From: Myxococcales bacterium
GTDB lineage: Bacteria > Myxococcota_A > Polyangia > Palsa-1104
Reading direction: 5' to 3'
Assembly (NCBI GenBank): GCA_023248835.1
Contig: JAHFDU010000007.1
Coordinates: 1-26,149 of the forward strand
DNA length: 26,149 nt
A model generated the notes under the pieces. That model saw only the letters and a program-made list of their open reading frames with translations. It was not told the origin of the DNA and ran no database searches. Both the position numbers and the translations under genes were made by a program. This document shows, in pieces, positions 17,051 to 23,650 of the stretch (its first letter is position 1; each line of letters opens with the position of its first letter).

Positions 17051-17072
17051 GTCCGCTTTCGGCGCCGCGGAC
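17051..17072 (-). other. hairpin abutting the flgN ribosome binding site
   Basis: GTCCGC and GCGGAC (6-bp perfect stem, 10-base loop) lie in the 54-base flgM-flgN gap and end exactly where the flgN Shine-Dalgarno GGAGG begins. It may protect the 3' end of upstream mRNA or tune flgN translation. No T-tract follows, so it is unlikely to be a terminator. Confidence 0.4.
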
Positions 17073-17091
17073 GAGCGCTCCGTTTCCTTGC

Positions 17092-17382
17092 CTAGTGCTT
17101 GCCGCTCTCGCCCAGTCTGTACAGAACATCGACGGACTTCAGCAACTCGTCGGCAACCGACTGTGCGTCGGGTTTGTACGTCTTCTCTCGCACCGCAGCG
17201 CCTAGCGCCGCCACGTGCTCGGCGCGCTTTACAGCGGCACCGTTCTGGGCGGCAGTGACGGTCGCGGCAAAATCTTCAGCCTTGTCGACTGAGACTTTGT
17301 CGCGAGCCTCCACCTTGCGCGGCGGGCTCGAGACAGGGATTGGTTGAATTGCTCCCACCCCATCTGGCTTCTTGGTTTCCAT
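17092..17382 (-). CDS. flgM: anti-sigma-28 factor FlgM
   Basis: FlgM holds FliA (sigma-28) inactive until the hook is complete, then is exported. The product has 96 residues when started at the ATG at 17382, which has GGAGG six bases upstream; a TTG further upstream would add five residues but has no such support. The C-terminal half has the family pattern: ALGAAVREKTYKPDAQSVAD followed by ELLKSVDVLYRLGE. The N-terminal part is short and probably disordered. Its position between flgJ and flgN agrees with delta-type clusters. Sigma-28-like boxes elsewhere in the window fit its presence. Confidence 0.9.
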   Translation of the reverse strand: METKKPDGVGAIQPIPVSSPPRKVEARDKVSVDKAEDFAATVTAAQNGAAVKRAEHVAALGAAVREKTYKPDAQSVADELLKSVDVLYRLGESGKH

Positions 17383-17406
17383 CGCGTACCTCCGCAAGAA
17401 CTAGAA

Positions 17407-18168
17407 CTACGGGTTTCTTGCACTATTTAGTTCGGCACGCTCAGAATAAATCTTTAATGCTTTATTTGGATCCATCGTTTTTCCGTGCAAACGCACTTCG
17501 AAATGAACGTGGGACCCGGTGGCGCGGCCGGTGTGGCCGACGCGCGCGATGAGCTGACCTTTGACTACATGCTGCCCCGGTTGTACACAAAGCTGCGAGG
17601 CGTGACCATACACGGTGCTGATGTCGGTGCCATGATCGATTTCGACTGCATTGCCGTATCCGGCGCGTTCGCCCACTCGGGTGACGATACCAGCGGCGGA
17701 CGCATAGATAGGGCTTCCTTCGGGTGCGGCGAGGTCGAGGCCGGAATGAAAACGTTCGCTGCCGTCGATTGGGTCGACACGTTGGCCGTAGGAACTTGAA
17801 AGCCGCGCGCCCGGTGCAACTTGGCCGCTGAGACCAACGCGCCCATGTGGCTGCTTGCCGACCGGCGCCGGTGCGGACGCAGGCAGCGGCAGAGGGGATG
17901 TGCCGACATTTGTGCGGCCAATACCAGTTGGGTCGAGGGAATGTTCGATCTGCTCAGCCAGGCCAAAACCGCCCGATTTGGAAATCGTATCGGCGATCAC
18001 TTCGGCAAACATTTCATGGTGAATGCTGGATCCAGCGGTAGCGGTGCCTTTGAACGCGCCGGACGAAACCAAGAGCTGCTTGATGAGCAGCGCTTCGAGG
18101 GCCTGCGACGCCTCTTTGAGGTTGCGTGGATCTTCGGAATGCCCGCTGACTGAAAAGCCGACCGGCAT
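17407..18168 (-). CDS. flgJ: FlgJ-type rod-binding protein fused to an M23 peptidase
   Basis: This 253-residue protein has two domains. Residues 17-78 are the rod-binding (rod cap) domain: QALEALLIKQLL, then SSIHHEMFAEVIADTISKSG and GFGLAEQIEHSL. A Pro/Ala linker (about 88-118) leads to an M23/LytM zinc endopeptidase domain (about 120-235) with HSGLD (His141, Asp145), YGHAS (His189) and HVHFE (His220, His222), the expected zinc and catalytic residues. In enteric FlgJ the second domain is a GH73 glucosaminidase that cuts glycan strands; here it should cut peptide cross-links. Its job is to open the cell wall for the rod. It has no signal peptide, so export through the flagellar system is likely. 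GGAGG precedes the ATG. Confidence 0.93.
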   Translation of the reverse strand: MPVGFSVSGHSEDPRNLKEASQALEALLIKQLLVSSGAFKGTATAGSSIHHEMFAEVIADTISKSGGFGLAEQIEHSLDPTGIGRTNVGTSPLPLPASAPAPVGKQPHGRVGLSGQVAPGARLSSSYGQRVDPIDGSERFHSGLDLAAPEGSPIYASAAGIVTRVGERAGYGNAVEIDHGTDISTVYGHASQLCVQPGQHVVKGQLIARVGHTGRATGSHVHFEVRLHGKTMDPNKALKIYSERAELNSARNP

Positions 18169-18192
18169 GTTACGGCCTCCGCTCTTTCTTGT

Positions 18193-18281
18193 CGTGGGCG
18201 TGGGCGTCGGCGTGGCCGAAAACGCTCAGCGACAATGACGACGCTCGGGAATTTCGTTTGACGCCCACGCCCACGCCCACG
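18193..18281. repeat. GC-rich inverted repeat between flgI and flgJ
   Basis: CGTGGGCGTGGGCGTCGGCG (from 18193) pairs with the complement of 18260..18281 at 20 of 22 positions, with a spacer of about 45 bases. Each arm is a tandem array of the 6-bp unit GTGGGC. It fills most of the 150-base flgI-flgJ gap, the longest gap inside the operon. A strong RNA hairpin is expected. Confidence 0.65.
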
Positions 18282-18318
18282 GGGAGAATGCGGTATTCAC
18301 GTGGCAGTGGAAGCGGCA

Positions 18319-19398
18319 TTACATCACCTCAAGATCCGCATCCAGCGCGCCGGCCACTTTCATCGCCTGCAAAATCGCGATCAGATCGCGCGGGCTGGCG
18401 CCGACCATGTTGAGCGCCTTGCAGAGCTCGTCGATGGTGGTGGTCGCCGGCAGTGAAACGATCGGTTTGGAGCCTTCGTCGGCTTTGATCTGCGCCGTTT
18501 GGGTCACCACAGTTTGGCCTTGGCCAAAAGCGTTCGGCTGCGAAACTTGTGGGGTTGCAACTACGGAGATTCGCAAACCGCCTTGCGCGACCGCGACCGG
18601 ACGGATGCGAACTTTGTCGCCGGCGACAATCGTGCCAGTGCGTTCACTCACCACAATTTTGGCGCGCATGTCGGCTTCGACTTCGAGCGCTTCCAATTTT
18701 GCCAGCGTCTGGACCGCGGTCGAGTCCTTGGGCAGCTTGACCTGCACCGCGGCAGGATCAAGGGCTTGCGCGGAATCGGCGCCGAGGGCGGTGTTGACGG
18801 CTTGGGCAATGCGCAGTGCGGTAGTGAAATCGGCGCGCTTCAGTTCCAGCGTTAGTGGCCCGGCGGCCAGATCGGGGATGACCGAACGCTCGACCGTAGC
18901 ACCCTGTGGGATGCGGCCCGAGTTGGTGGTATTTTTGCGCTCGAGCGAGCCTGCCTGCGAAGCTTCAAAGCCGCCGATCTGCAGCGCGCCTTGCGCCACA
19001 CCATAGACTTTTCCGTCGGGACCATTGAGGGGTGTGAGAAGGAGGACGCCGCCTTGCAGCGATCGCGCGTTGCCCATCGATGCCACCTGGACGTCGATGC
19101 GAGTGCCGGGACGGGCGAAGGTTGCGAGCTTGGCCGTCACCATCACCGCCGCGACGTTGCGAACGCGGATCTCTTTGGGATCGATGCGCGTGCCGAGGCG
19201 CCCCAACATGCCGGCGATCGACTGCATCGTGAACAGCACGCGTTCGTTGTCGCCGGTGCCCTGGAGTCCGACCACCAACCCGTAACCAAATAGTTCGTTG
19301 TCGCGCACGCCTTGTACTTCGACCAGCTCTTTGATACGAGCTGCTTGAGCGGGTAGAGCGAGCAGAGTGACGAGAGCGATTACAACGGCCTTAGCCAT
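18319..19398 (-). CDS. flgI: flagellar P-ring protein FlgI
   Basis: FlgI forms the periplasmic P-ring around the rod. The 359-residue precursor has a Sec signal peptide (MAKAVVIALVTLLALPAQA) followed by ARIKELVEVQGVRDNELFGY and GLVVGLQGTGD, which are diagnostic for the family. Conserved VRNVAAVMVTAKL and the C-terminal TTIDELCKALNMVGASPRD segment are also present. The length matches the family. Its start overlaps the end of flgH by 19 bases, with AAGGTG just upstream of ATG, so the two ring proteins are probably made in a coupled way. The call is secure. Confidence 0.98.
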   Translation of the reverse strand: MAKAVVIALVTLLALPAQAARIKELVEVQGVRDNELFGYGLVVGLQGTGDNERVLFTMQSIAGMLGRLGTRIDPKEIRVRNVAAVMVTAKLATFARPGTRIDVQVASMGNARSLQGGVLLLTPLNGPDGKVYGVAQGALQIGGFEASQAGSLERKNTTNSGRIPQGATVERSVIPDLAAGPLTLELKRADFTTALRIAQAVNTALGADSAQALDPAAVQVKLPKDSTAVQTLAKLEALEVEADMRAKIVVSERTGTIVAGDKVRIRPVAVAQGGLRISVVATPQVSQPNAFGQGQTVVTQTAQIKADEGSKPIVSLPATTTIDELCKALNMVGASPRDLIAILQAMKVAGALDADLEVM

Positions 19399-20198
19399 TT
19401 TAGCACCTTAGAAAACCAGCTCTGGCTGGTGTTGTCGCTCAAGTCGCCACGACCTGAGAACTCGATTTCAGCGTCGGCAACCGCCGAACTTTTGACACTA
19501 TTGTCTTGGTCGATGTCGATCGGCCGGACCACGCCGGAGATATAGAAATGGTGCTCTTCGGAGTTCACCAAAATCGCGCGATGACCTTCGATAAAAAGGT
19601 TGCCGTTGGGCAATACTTTGCGAACGATCGCCGGCACCGTCGCGGTGAGCTGCTCGGTGCGCTGCGAATTGCCGTCGCCTTGAAATTGCGATTGTGAAGC
19701 GCCGCCGATTTTTCCGTCGCCGCTGGTGTTGGACTGCGCACCGCCAGTTTTGGCTAAGTTGAGAAAAGCACTGAGCTCGAGCGAGGCGCTTGAATTGCGG
19801 ATCATGTCGGTATTCGCGGTGCGATTGGAGTTGGCTTGCTCTTCGACTTTGACCACCACCAGATCGTTTTCACGCAGCGCGCGCTGATCGGTAAACAAGA
19901 GCGTCGGTGGTTTGCCGTCGCGCCACAGGCTGCCGGCCGAGAGTGCCTCTTCGCCGTGCGCCGATGAGGATGGCAGTTTGTAGTCGCGGTGACGTTCGAC
20001 GTAAGGCTCAAGATGTGGCACGCCGCAGCCCGCTAGCAGCAGACCTAGCGCTGCGTAGCCGAAGCAGCTACAGAGAATCGGGGAGACCGGGAGTTGCAAA
20101 AATTTCCCCCCGAAAATGTCCGCTCTCCCTGTCTCGCCGTTTCTCTGTAATTGGCTGACAGCCGATAGCTGACAGCTGACAGCTGCTTTTTTCCTCAT
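19380..20198 (-). CDS. flgH: flagellar L-ring lipoprotein FlgH with repeat-derived N-terminal insertion
   Basis: FlgH forms the outer-membrane L-ring. The mature part is normal (SLWRDGKPPTLLFTDQRALR, DLVVVKVEEQANSNRTA, IEFSGRGDL). The start chosen, ATG at 20198, overlaps the flgA stop (ATGA). The signal peptide is odd: after MRKK come about 40 residues encoded by dispersed repeats (AVSCQLSAVSQL, then the arms of a 25-bp inverted repeat), and only then the hydrophobic core with lipobox LAGC (Cys58 of 272). A TTG at 20099 after GGGGGGAAA would instead give a 24-residue signal peptide without positive charge. The insertion keeps the frame. Whether the long leader is processed by signal peptidase II is open. 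Confidence 0.93.
   Translation of the reverse strand: MRKKAAVSCQLSAVSQLQRNGETGRADIFGGKFLQLPVSPILCSCFGYAALGLLLAGCGVPHLEPYVERHRDYKLPSSSAHGEEALSAGSLWRDGKPPTLLFTDQRALRENDLVVVKVEEQANSNRTANTDMIRNSSASLELSAFLNLAKTGGAQSNTSGDGKIGGASQSQFQGDGNSQRTEQLTATVPAIVRKVLPNGNLFIEGHRAILVNSEEHHFYISGVVRPIDIDQDNSVKSSAVADAEIEFSGRGDLSDNTSQSWFSKVLKWLRPL
20069..20185. repeat. repeat insertion within the 5' part of flgH
   Basis: Two elements lie side by side. TACAGAGAATCGGGGAGACC and five further bases (20069..20093) pair with the complement of 20125..20149 at 22 of 25 positions. Next to them are four to five tandem 7-bp units (GCTGACA, GCCGATA, GCTGACA, GCTGACA, GCTG) at 20154..20185. The heptamer is of the same type as the arms of the element at 544..765. 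Both are read through in frame by flgH. Confidence 0.75.
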
Positions 20199-20833
20199 TG
20201 CAACATCACCTCTAGATGGCCTGAGACCATCCTGCCGGCGACCCGTTTTCCCGTCGGCAACTGTGCACAGACCTGGTCGCGATCGCACGACGCGACACGA
20301 CCGGTCTGCTCAATAGAAAGCCCCCCCGAACGGATGACGACCTGGATGCTCGTGCCGAGCTGTGGTCGTTCTTGACGCACGTCACTTGCGTCCACCACCA
20401 CGCCGGCTCGCACCGGATGAACGGCCGTCATGCCGCTAGGAATTTCACGCAACGGATGCTTGTTGCGCGCAACTTCTTGTTCGATAAGTTCTACCGCGCC
20501 GTCGAGCGAATCGCCGGCATTGAGTGCACGCATCGACACCGCCACCGGAGCGAAGGCACGCACTTGTACCGACGCGGTTCCCTCGCAATGCTTGATCGGC
20601 GTAATGCCAGCGACTTTGAGCGTGATGCGTCCCGAGGCGAATATCGGAGTCGAAAGCGCGACCTCTTTGAGTACGCAGTCGGGAGCAACACTCGATCGAT
20701 AGTCTGCGAATTCGAGGCGCAAGCCACTTGCTTGCGCGCTGGCAGAGAGCGCTTGTAGTGCGGCGCTCGGCACTTCGGCAGGTGCCGCCGTCGCGGTGTT
20801 GCAAACAGCCAGCATGAAGATCGCAGTTCGCAT
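20195..20833 (-). CDS. flgA: flagellar P-ring assembly chaperone FlgA
   Basis: FlgA is a periplasmic chaperone that binds FlgI and helps it polymerise into the P-ring. The 212-residue product has a short Sec signal peptide (MRTAIFMLAVCNTATAA), a variable middle and a C-terminal SAF/FlgA domain with RAGVVVDASDVRQERPQLGT, then IQVVIRSGGLSIEQTGRV. The terminal motif KRVAGRMVSGHLEV is typical. It starts four bases after the flgG stop and its stop overlaps the flgH start by four bases. Five or six cysteines are present, unusual for a small periplasmic protein, and could form disulphides (inference). Confidence 0.93.
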   Translation of the reverse strand: MRTAIFMLAVCNTATAAPAEVPSAALQALSASAQASGLRLEFADYRSSVAPDCVLKEVALSTPIFASGRITLKVAGITPIKHCEGTASVQVRAFAPVAVSMRALNAGDSLDGAVELIEQEVARNKHPLREIPSGMTAVHPVRAGVVVDASDVRQERPQLGTSIQVVIRSGGLSIEQTGRVASCDRDQVCAQLPTGKRVAGRMVSGHLEVMLQ

Positions 20834-20837
20834 TCAA

Positions 20838-21623
20838 TTATCTCAGCGAAGTGAGCCGCTGCAGCATCTGGTCTGCAGTCTGAATCGTCTTGGAGTTCAT
20901 TTCGTAGGCGCGCTGGGTCGAGATCATGTCGATCATCTCTTCGACAGCCTTGACGTTGGATCCTTCGAGCATGTTTTGCGCGATCGCGCCGGTGCCTTGA
21001 TCCCCCGGTTTGACCCGAATCTCCTCACCGCAAGCATCGTTGGCGGCGAGCAAGTTGCCGCCGATCGCGGCCATGCCGGCCGGATTGCTGAAGTTGCTGA
21101 GCTCCATTTGCCCGACTTCCTGCTGATCGCTCCTGCCGGGAACTTTGACCGACACCACTCCGTCTGGCTTGATGGTGAGGTCACTCCAAGCATGCGGCAG
21201 CGTGATCGCCGGCTCGAGAATTTCGCCATTGTGTGTGGTCAGGCGGCCCTGGGCGTCGACCATGAGGTTACCGGCGCGAGTGAAAGCGAAGTCGCCACTC
21301 GGCAGTTGCACGCGGAGAAATCCTGCGCCGTTGATGGAGACATCGAGAGGTCGCCCGGTGATGGTCTGTTCACCCGGTGTCAGCGATCGGCTGGTCGAGC
21401 CGGTGCGCACGCCAAGTCCGACCTGCATCGGTGTTGGGAACGTGCCGCCGCGAGGATCGGGCACCTGTGCCATTTTCATCGTCTCCGAAAGCAGATCTTC
21501 GAAGTCCGCCCGCACTCTTTTGAAGCCGGGGGTGCTGGCGTTGGCCAAGTTGTTGGCGATGGTGTCCATCTTGAGCTGTTGGGCCTCCATGCCGGTGGCC
21601 GCGGTAAACAGTGAGCGCAACAT
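20838..21623 (-). CDS. flgG: flagellar distal rod protein FlgG
   Basis: FlgG builds the distal rod that crosses the periplasm and is exported by the flagellar type III system. The 261-residue length matches the family. The N-terminal rod signature is AATGMEAQQLKMDTIANNLA, followed by NASTPGFKR. The C-terminal helix is VEEMIDMISTQRAYEMNSKT with LQRLTSLR at the end. The start ATG has a perfect Shine-Dalgarno (GGAGG, eight bases upstream), and a 29-base hairpin lies directly before that site. Confidence 0.98.
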   Translation of the reverse strand: MLRSLFTAATGMEAQQLKMDTIANNLANASTPGFKRVRADFEDLLSETMKMAQVPDPRGGTFPTPMQVGLGVRTGSTSRSLTPGEQTITGRPLDVSINGAGFLRVQLPSGDFAFTRAGNLMVDAQGRLTTHNGEILEPAITLPHAWSDLTIKPDGVVSVKVPGRSDQQEVGQMELSNFSNPAGMAAIGGNLLAANDACGEEIRVKPGDQGTGAIAQNMLEGSNVKAVEEMIDMISTQRAYEMNSKTIQTADQMLQRLTSLR

Positions 21624-21638
21624 CGTACTTTCCTCCAG

Positions 21639-21667
21639 GGGACGGTCTTGCTGGGCAAGAGCGTCCC
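21639..21667 (-). other. strong hairpin between flgF and flgG, next to the flgG ribosome binding site
   Basis: A near-perfect palindrome: GGGACG, one mismatch, TCTTGC, a three-base loop, GCAAGA, one mismatch, CGTCCC, giving 12 paired positions. On the transcript it ends two bases before the flgG GGAGG. No T-run follows, so it is not a classical terminator. It may stabilise flgF mRNA or set the flgF to flgG ratio. Confidence 0.55.
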
Positions 21668-21694
21668 TGCCAAACAGTTGGGGTGTAGTTGGGC

Positions 21695-22399
21695 CTAACG
21701 GACTCTTCCGATCTCATTTCCTCGATCGGTTAACTTTTTATAAATTTCGATCGCTTGCAGTGCGTGTTCAAACTGCCTTTGCGTTGCCACCATATCGACG
21801 GTGGAGCCGAGCGCAGTGGCGTTCGAACCTTCGAGCTCGCCGATGCGCACTTTGGCGTCGACCAAATTTGCTGGCACACCCGGATTGACGTCGAGCAGCG
21901 AGCCGCCGACGCGATGCATCGGGCCTTCGACCCGATAGAGCGCTAAGCGGCCGATTTCGGAAGAGCCATGGGCAACAATGCCAGTTGGAGAAATAGCCGG
22001 GGTTACGCCAGCCGGCACGATAATGGTGTGTCCACTCGCATCGAGCAGCGGATGGCTACCGGCCAGCAGTTGACCGTCGCCATCGACGCTCAGTTTTCCA
22101 TTGCGAGTAAACATCGCTTGGCCCGAAGGCGCCCGCACCGAGAGGAACGTTCCCTCTTCCGGCACAATGTCGAGTGAATTGCCGGTGCGCATCATCGCAC
22201 CCGGCCGCATGTCGAGTCCACCAGAGATGGTGCTCGATAAAATCTTGCCTTCGCCGGGATTGCGCAGCGCGGTTTCAAAACGCGGCCGCGTTGCTTTGAA
22301 GCCCGGTGTAGTGACGTTGGCGAGGTTGTCTGCAATGATGTCGAGTTGTTGTTGTCTTGCTGATGCTGCTGCCATACCCACATAGAAACCGTCCGACAT
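21695..22399 (-). CDS. flgF: flagellar proximal rod protein FlgF
   Basis: FlgF is a proximal rod subunit and here the first gene of the flg operon. The 234-residue product begins MSDGFYVGMAAASARQQQLD and has NLANVTTPGFKA, the rod-protein signature, plus the C-terminal helix DMVATQRQFEHALQAIEIYK. GGGAG lies eight bases before the ATG. A sigma-54 promoter ends about 25 bases upstream, leaving a leader of about 14 bases. The genes for the remaining rod proteins and the hook are not in the window. Confidence 0.96.
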   Translation of the reverse strand: MSDGFYVGMAAASARQQQLDIIADNLANVTTPGFKATRPRFETALRNPGEGKILSSTISGGLDMRPGAMMRTGNSLDIVPEEGTFLSVRAPSGQAMFTRNGKLSVDGDGQLLAGSHPLLDASGHTIIVPAGVTPAISPTGIVAHGSSEIGRLALYRVEGPMHRVGGSLLDVNPGVPANLVDAKVRIGELEGSNATALGSTVDMVATQRQFEHALQAIEIYKKLTDRGNEIGRVR

Positions 22400-22423
22400 G
22401 GTTGTTCTCCCAGCTGGCTACAG

Positions 22424-22440
22424 AGCAATTGCAGTGCCAA
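22424..22440 (-). promoter_or_regulatory. sigma-54 (RpoN) promoter of the flgF operon
   Basis: On the minus strand TTGGCACTGCAATTGCT matches the consensus TTGGCAC-N5-TTGCW, with GG at -24 and GC at -12 separated by exactly ten bases. The predicted start site is near 22413, giving a 14-base leader that contains the flgF Shine-Dalgarno. Flagellar class genes for rod and hook are RpoN-dependent in many delta- and gamma-proteobacteria. Confidence 0.9.
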
Positions 22441-22484
22441 TGCGAATTGCCACAGATCCGCGCACTTTCACGACGGGCCGAGCG

Positions 22485-22523
22485 GTTCTAGGCAAGGACT
22501 GCCCGGCGAGATTTTCCTAGAAC
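22485..22523. promoter_or_regulatory. possible enhancer: inverted 8-mers three helical turns apart
   Basis: GTTCTAGG at 22485..22492 and CCTAGAAC at 22516..22523 are perfect complements with centres 31 bp apart. They lie about 70 to 110 bp upstream of the predicted sigma-54 start site, where enhancer-binding activators (FlrC/FleQ class) usually bind. The activator is unknown. Confidence 0.45.
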
Positions 22524-22533
22524 GATTTTTCGC

Positions 22534-22560
22534 TAAAGTTTGTTCTACAGGTGACGATAC
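22534..22560 (+). promoter_or_regulatory. sigma-28 (FliA) promoter of the fliJ-like gene
   Basis: TAAAGTTT (22534..22541, all eight bases of the FliA -35 box), an 11-base spacer, and GACGATAC (22553..22560, six of eight bases of the -10 box). Transcription would begin around 22565-22568, at the GTG start codon or just before it. Confidence 0.65.
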
Positions 22561-22567
22561 AGACACC

Positions 22568-22993
22568 GTGAAGCCAAAAACTCGACTCGATTCTCTCGTC
22601 AAGTTGCGTGAGAGCGAGGAGGAGCGTGCGCGCATCGATCTAGCGCGCGCCGCGCAAGCCAAAGCGAAGGCGGAAGCTGAACACCGCCTCGCGGTGGAAA
22701 AAGCGCGTCACGATGGGCGACAGGCTGGCTGCGCCAAGCAGTGGGAGTTGGTAGATTCGTCTCACCTGCGCTCGATCGCCGAGAAACACGCCGCCGGCGA
22801 GCGCGCCACCGCCGCCAAAGCCGGCGAAGAGCGGGCCCGCAGTTCCGTCGAGAACGCGCACAAGCAGCGCGACATCGCCACCCGCGCTGCCGATCGTCGT
22901 CGGCACGAACTTGTCGTCCACGCCAACGCCAAAGAGCTCAAGGCCGCCGATCAAGTGGCAACGCTCATCTATCAGTATCGCAAACGCACCTAA
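22568..22993 (+). CDS. fliJ: FliJ-like coiled-coil export protein (orphan)
   Basis: FliJ is a coiled-coil stalk protein of the flagellar export ATPase FliI. This 141-residue product starts with GTG and reads KTRLDSLVKLRESEEERARI, the usual FliJ opening, then continues as Ala/Glu/Arg-rich helices to the end (AADQVATLIYQYRKRT). Length and composition fit FliJ, but fliJ normally follows fliI and here no fliI is near. It is divergent from flgF and preceded by a good sigma-28 promoter whose predicted start site nearly coincides with the GTG. AGGTGA, 13 bases upstream, would be the alternative ribosome site but lies inside the promoter. It could instead be another flagellar chaperone with a FliJ-like fold. 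Confidence 0.65.
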   Translation: MKPKTRLDSLVKLRESEEERARIDLARAAQAKAKAEAEHRLAVEKARHDGRQAGCAKQWELVDSSHLRSIAEKHAAGERATAAKAGEERARSSVENAHKQRDIATRAADRRRHELVVHANAKELKAADQVATLIYQYRKRT

Positions 22994-23025
22994 CCTTCAC
23001 CGATATTTGGTCGTGGAGTTACCCA

Positions 23026-23448
23026 CTACAGCAAAGGTGCCAACCGGGCGCGAGTAAGTCCAAATTTGGCGCCTGAACGAACGATGGCGTGAAGATCACG
23101 GTCGCGGGCCAGAATCAGGGCGTCGTTTTCTTCTGCGAGGCGAGCGATGAGGCAATCGATGGTTGAGCGGATGGTCACGCCGCGACGGCGAAGGTTGCGG
23201 TAGAGCGTGGCGGCGGCCAGATAGCTGTCCGGCTCATGAGGAGTCAAGTTTGGCATCTCGCGAAAGTAGTGCTCGAGTTTGCTGACCTGTTCGGTCTTAC
23301 GAATGCCTTGGAAAAACTCGGCCAGTACGACTCCGCAAGTGCTGATGTTCTCTCTGCTTTCGATGTACCACGCCAGCGAATCGGCTTCGCGCGAGTGGTG
23401 GTTGTTAAAAAAATCGATCCAAGTCGAGGTGTCCACTAAAATGGTCAT
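23026..23448 (-). CDS. vapC: VapC family PIN-domain toxin
   Basis: VapC toxins are Mg-dependent ribonucleases that cut tRNA or rRNA. The 140-residue product has the PIN-domain acidic residues: Asp6 in VDTSTW, Glu44 in LAEFFQG, Asp98 in STIDCLIA and Asp116 in RDRDLH. It starts ATG overlapping the vapB stop by four bases (ATGA), the normal antitoxin-first arrangement. It is convergent with the fliJ-like gene, 32 bases away. No residue loss is seen, so it should be active. It appears to be a mobile passenger in the locus and not part of the flagellum. Confidence 0.93.
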   Translation of the reverse strand: MTILVDTSTWIDFFNNHHSREADSLAWYIESRENISTCGVVLAEFFQGIRKTEQVSKLEHYFREMPNLTPHEPDSYLAAATLYRNLRRRGVTIRSTIDCLIARLAEENDALILARDRDLHAIVRSGAKFGLTRARLAPLL

Positions 23449-23639
23449 GCTCGTTTTCGTAGAGCGGCAAGGTTGCCTGCCCAGTGAACCTTGCCGCGCA
23501 AAGAGAGCAACGCGGTGCGTCGGCGACGTCGTGCATACTCTCGCAAAGCTTCGTTGATGACGTCAGTCTTGGTCCGATGCGGATCCGATTTCATCGCGTC
23601 GGCAAGCGCGCGATCATCAATATTTAGAGTGGTGCGCAT
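23445..23639 (-). CDS. vapB: VapB family antitoxin
   Basis: This 64-residue protein begins MRTTLNIDDRALADAM and has KTDVINEALREYARRRRR, the ribbon-helix-helix DNA-binding pattern of the VapB type that pairs with PIN toxins. The C-terminal tail (LRGKVHWAGNLAALR) should bind and block the toxin. It probably represses its own promoter: a TTGACA box and two ATGCATAT copies lie just upstream. It overlaps vapC by four bases. Confidence 0.9.
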   Translation of the reverse strand: MRTTLNIDDRALADAMKSDPHRTKTDVINEALREYARRRRRTALLSLRGKVHWAGNLAALRKRA

Positions 23640-23650
23640 TGATCTGTCTC

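Noticed and set aside
20199..20288. 30-codon longer start for FlgH inside flgA.
   Set aside because: It reads through the conserved flgA C-terminus in another frame; the ATGA overlap start at 20198 is more credible.
20796..21614. 272-codon plus-strand frame opposite flgG.
   Set aside because: Antisense to a certain flgG; no homology or start signals.
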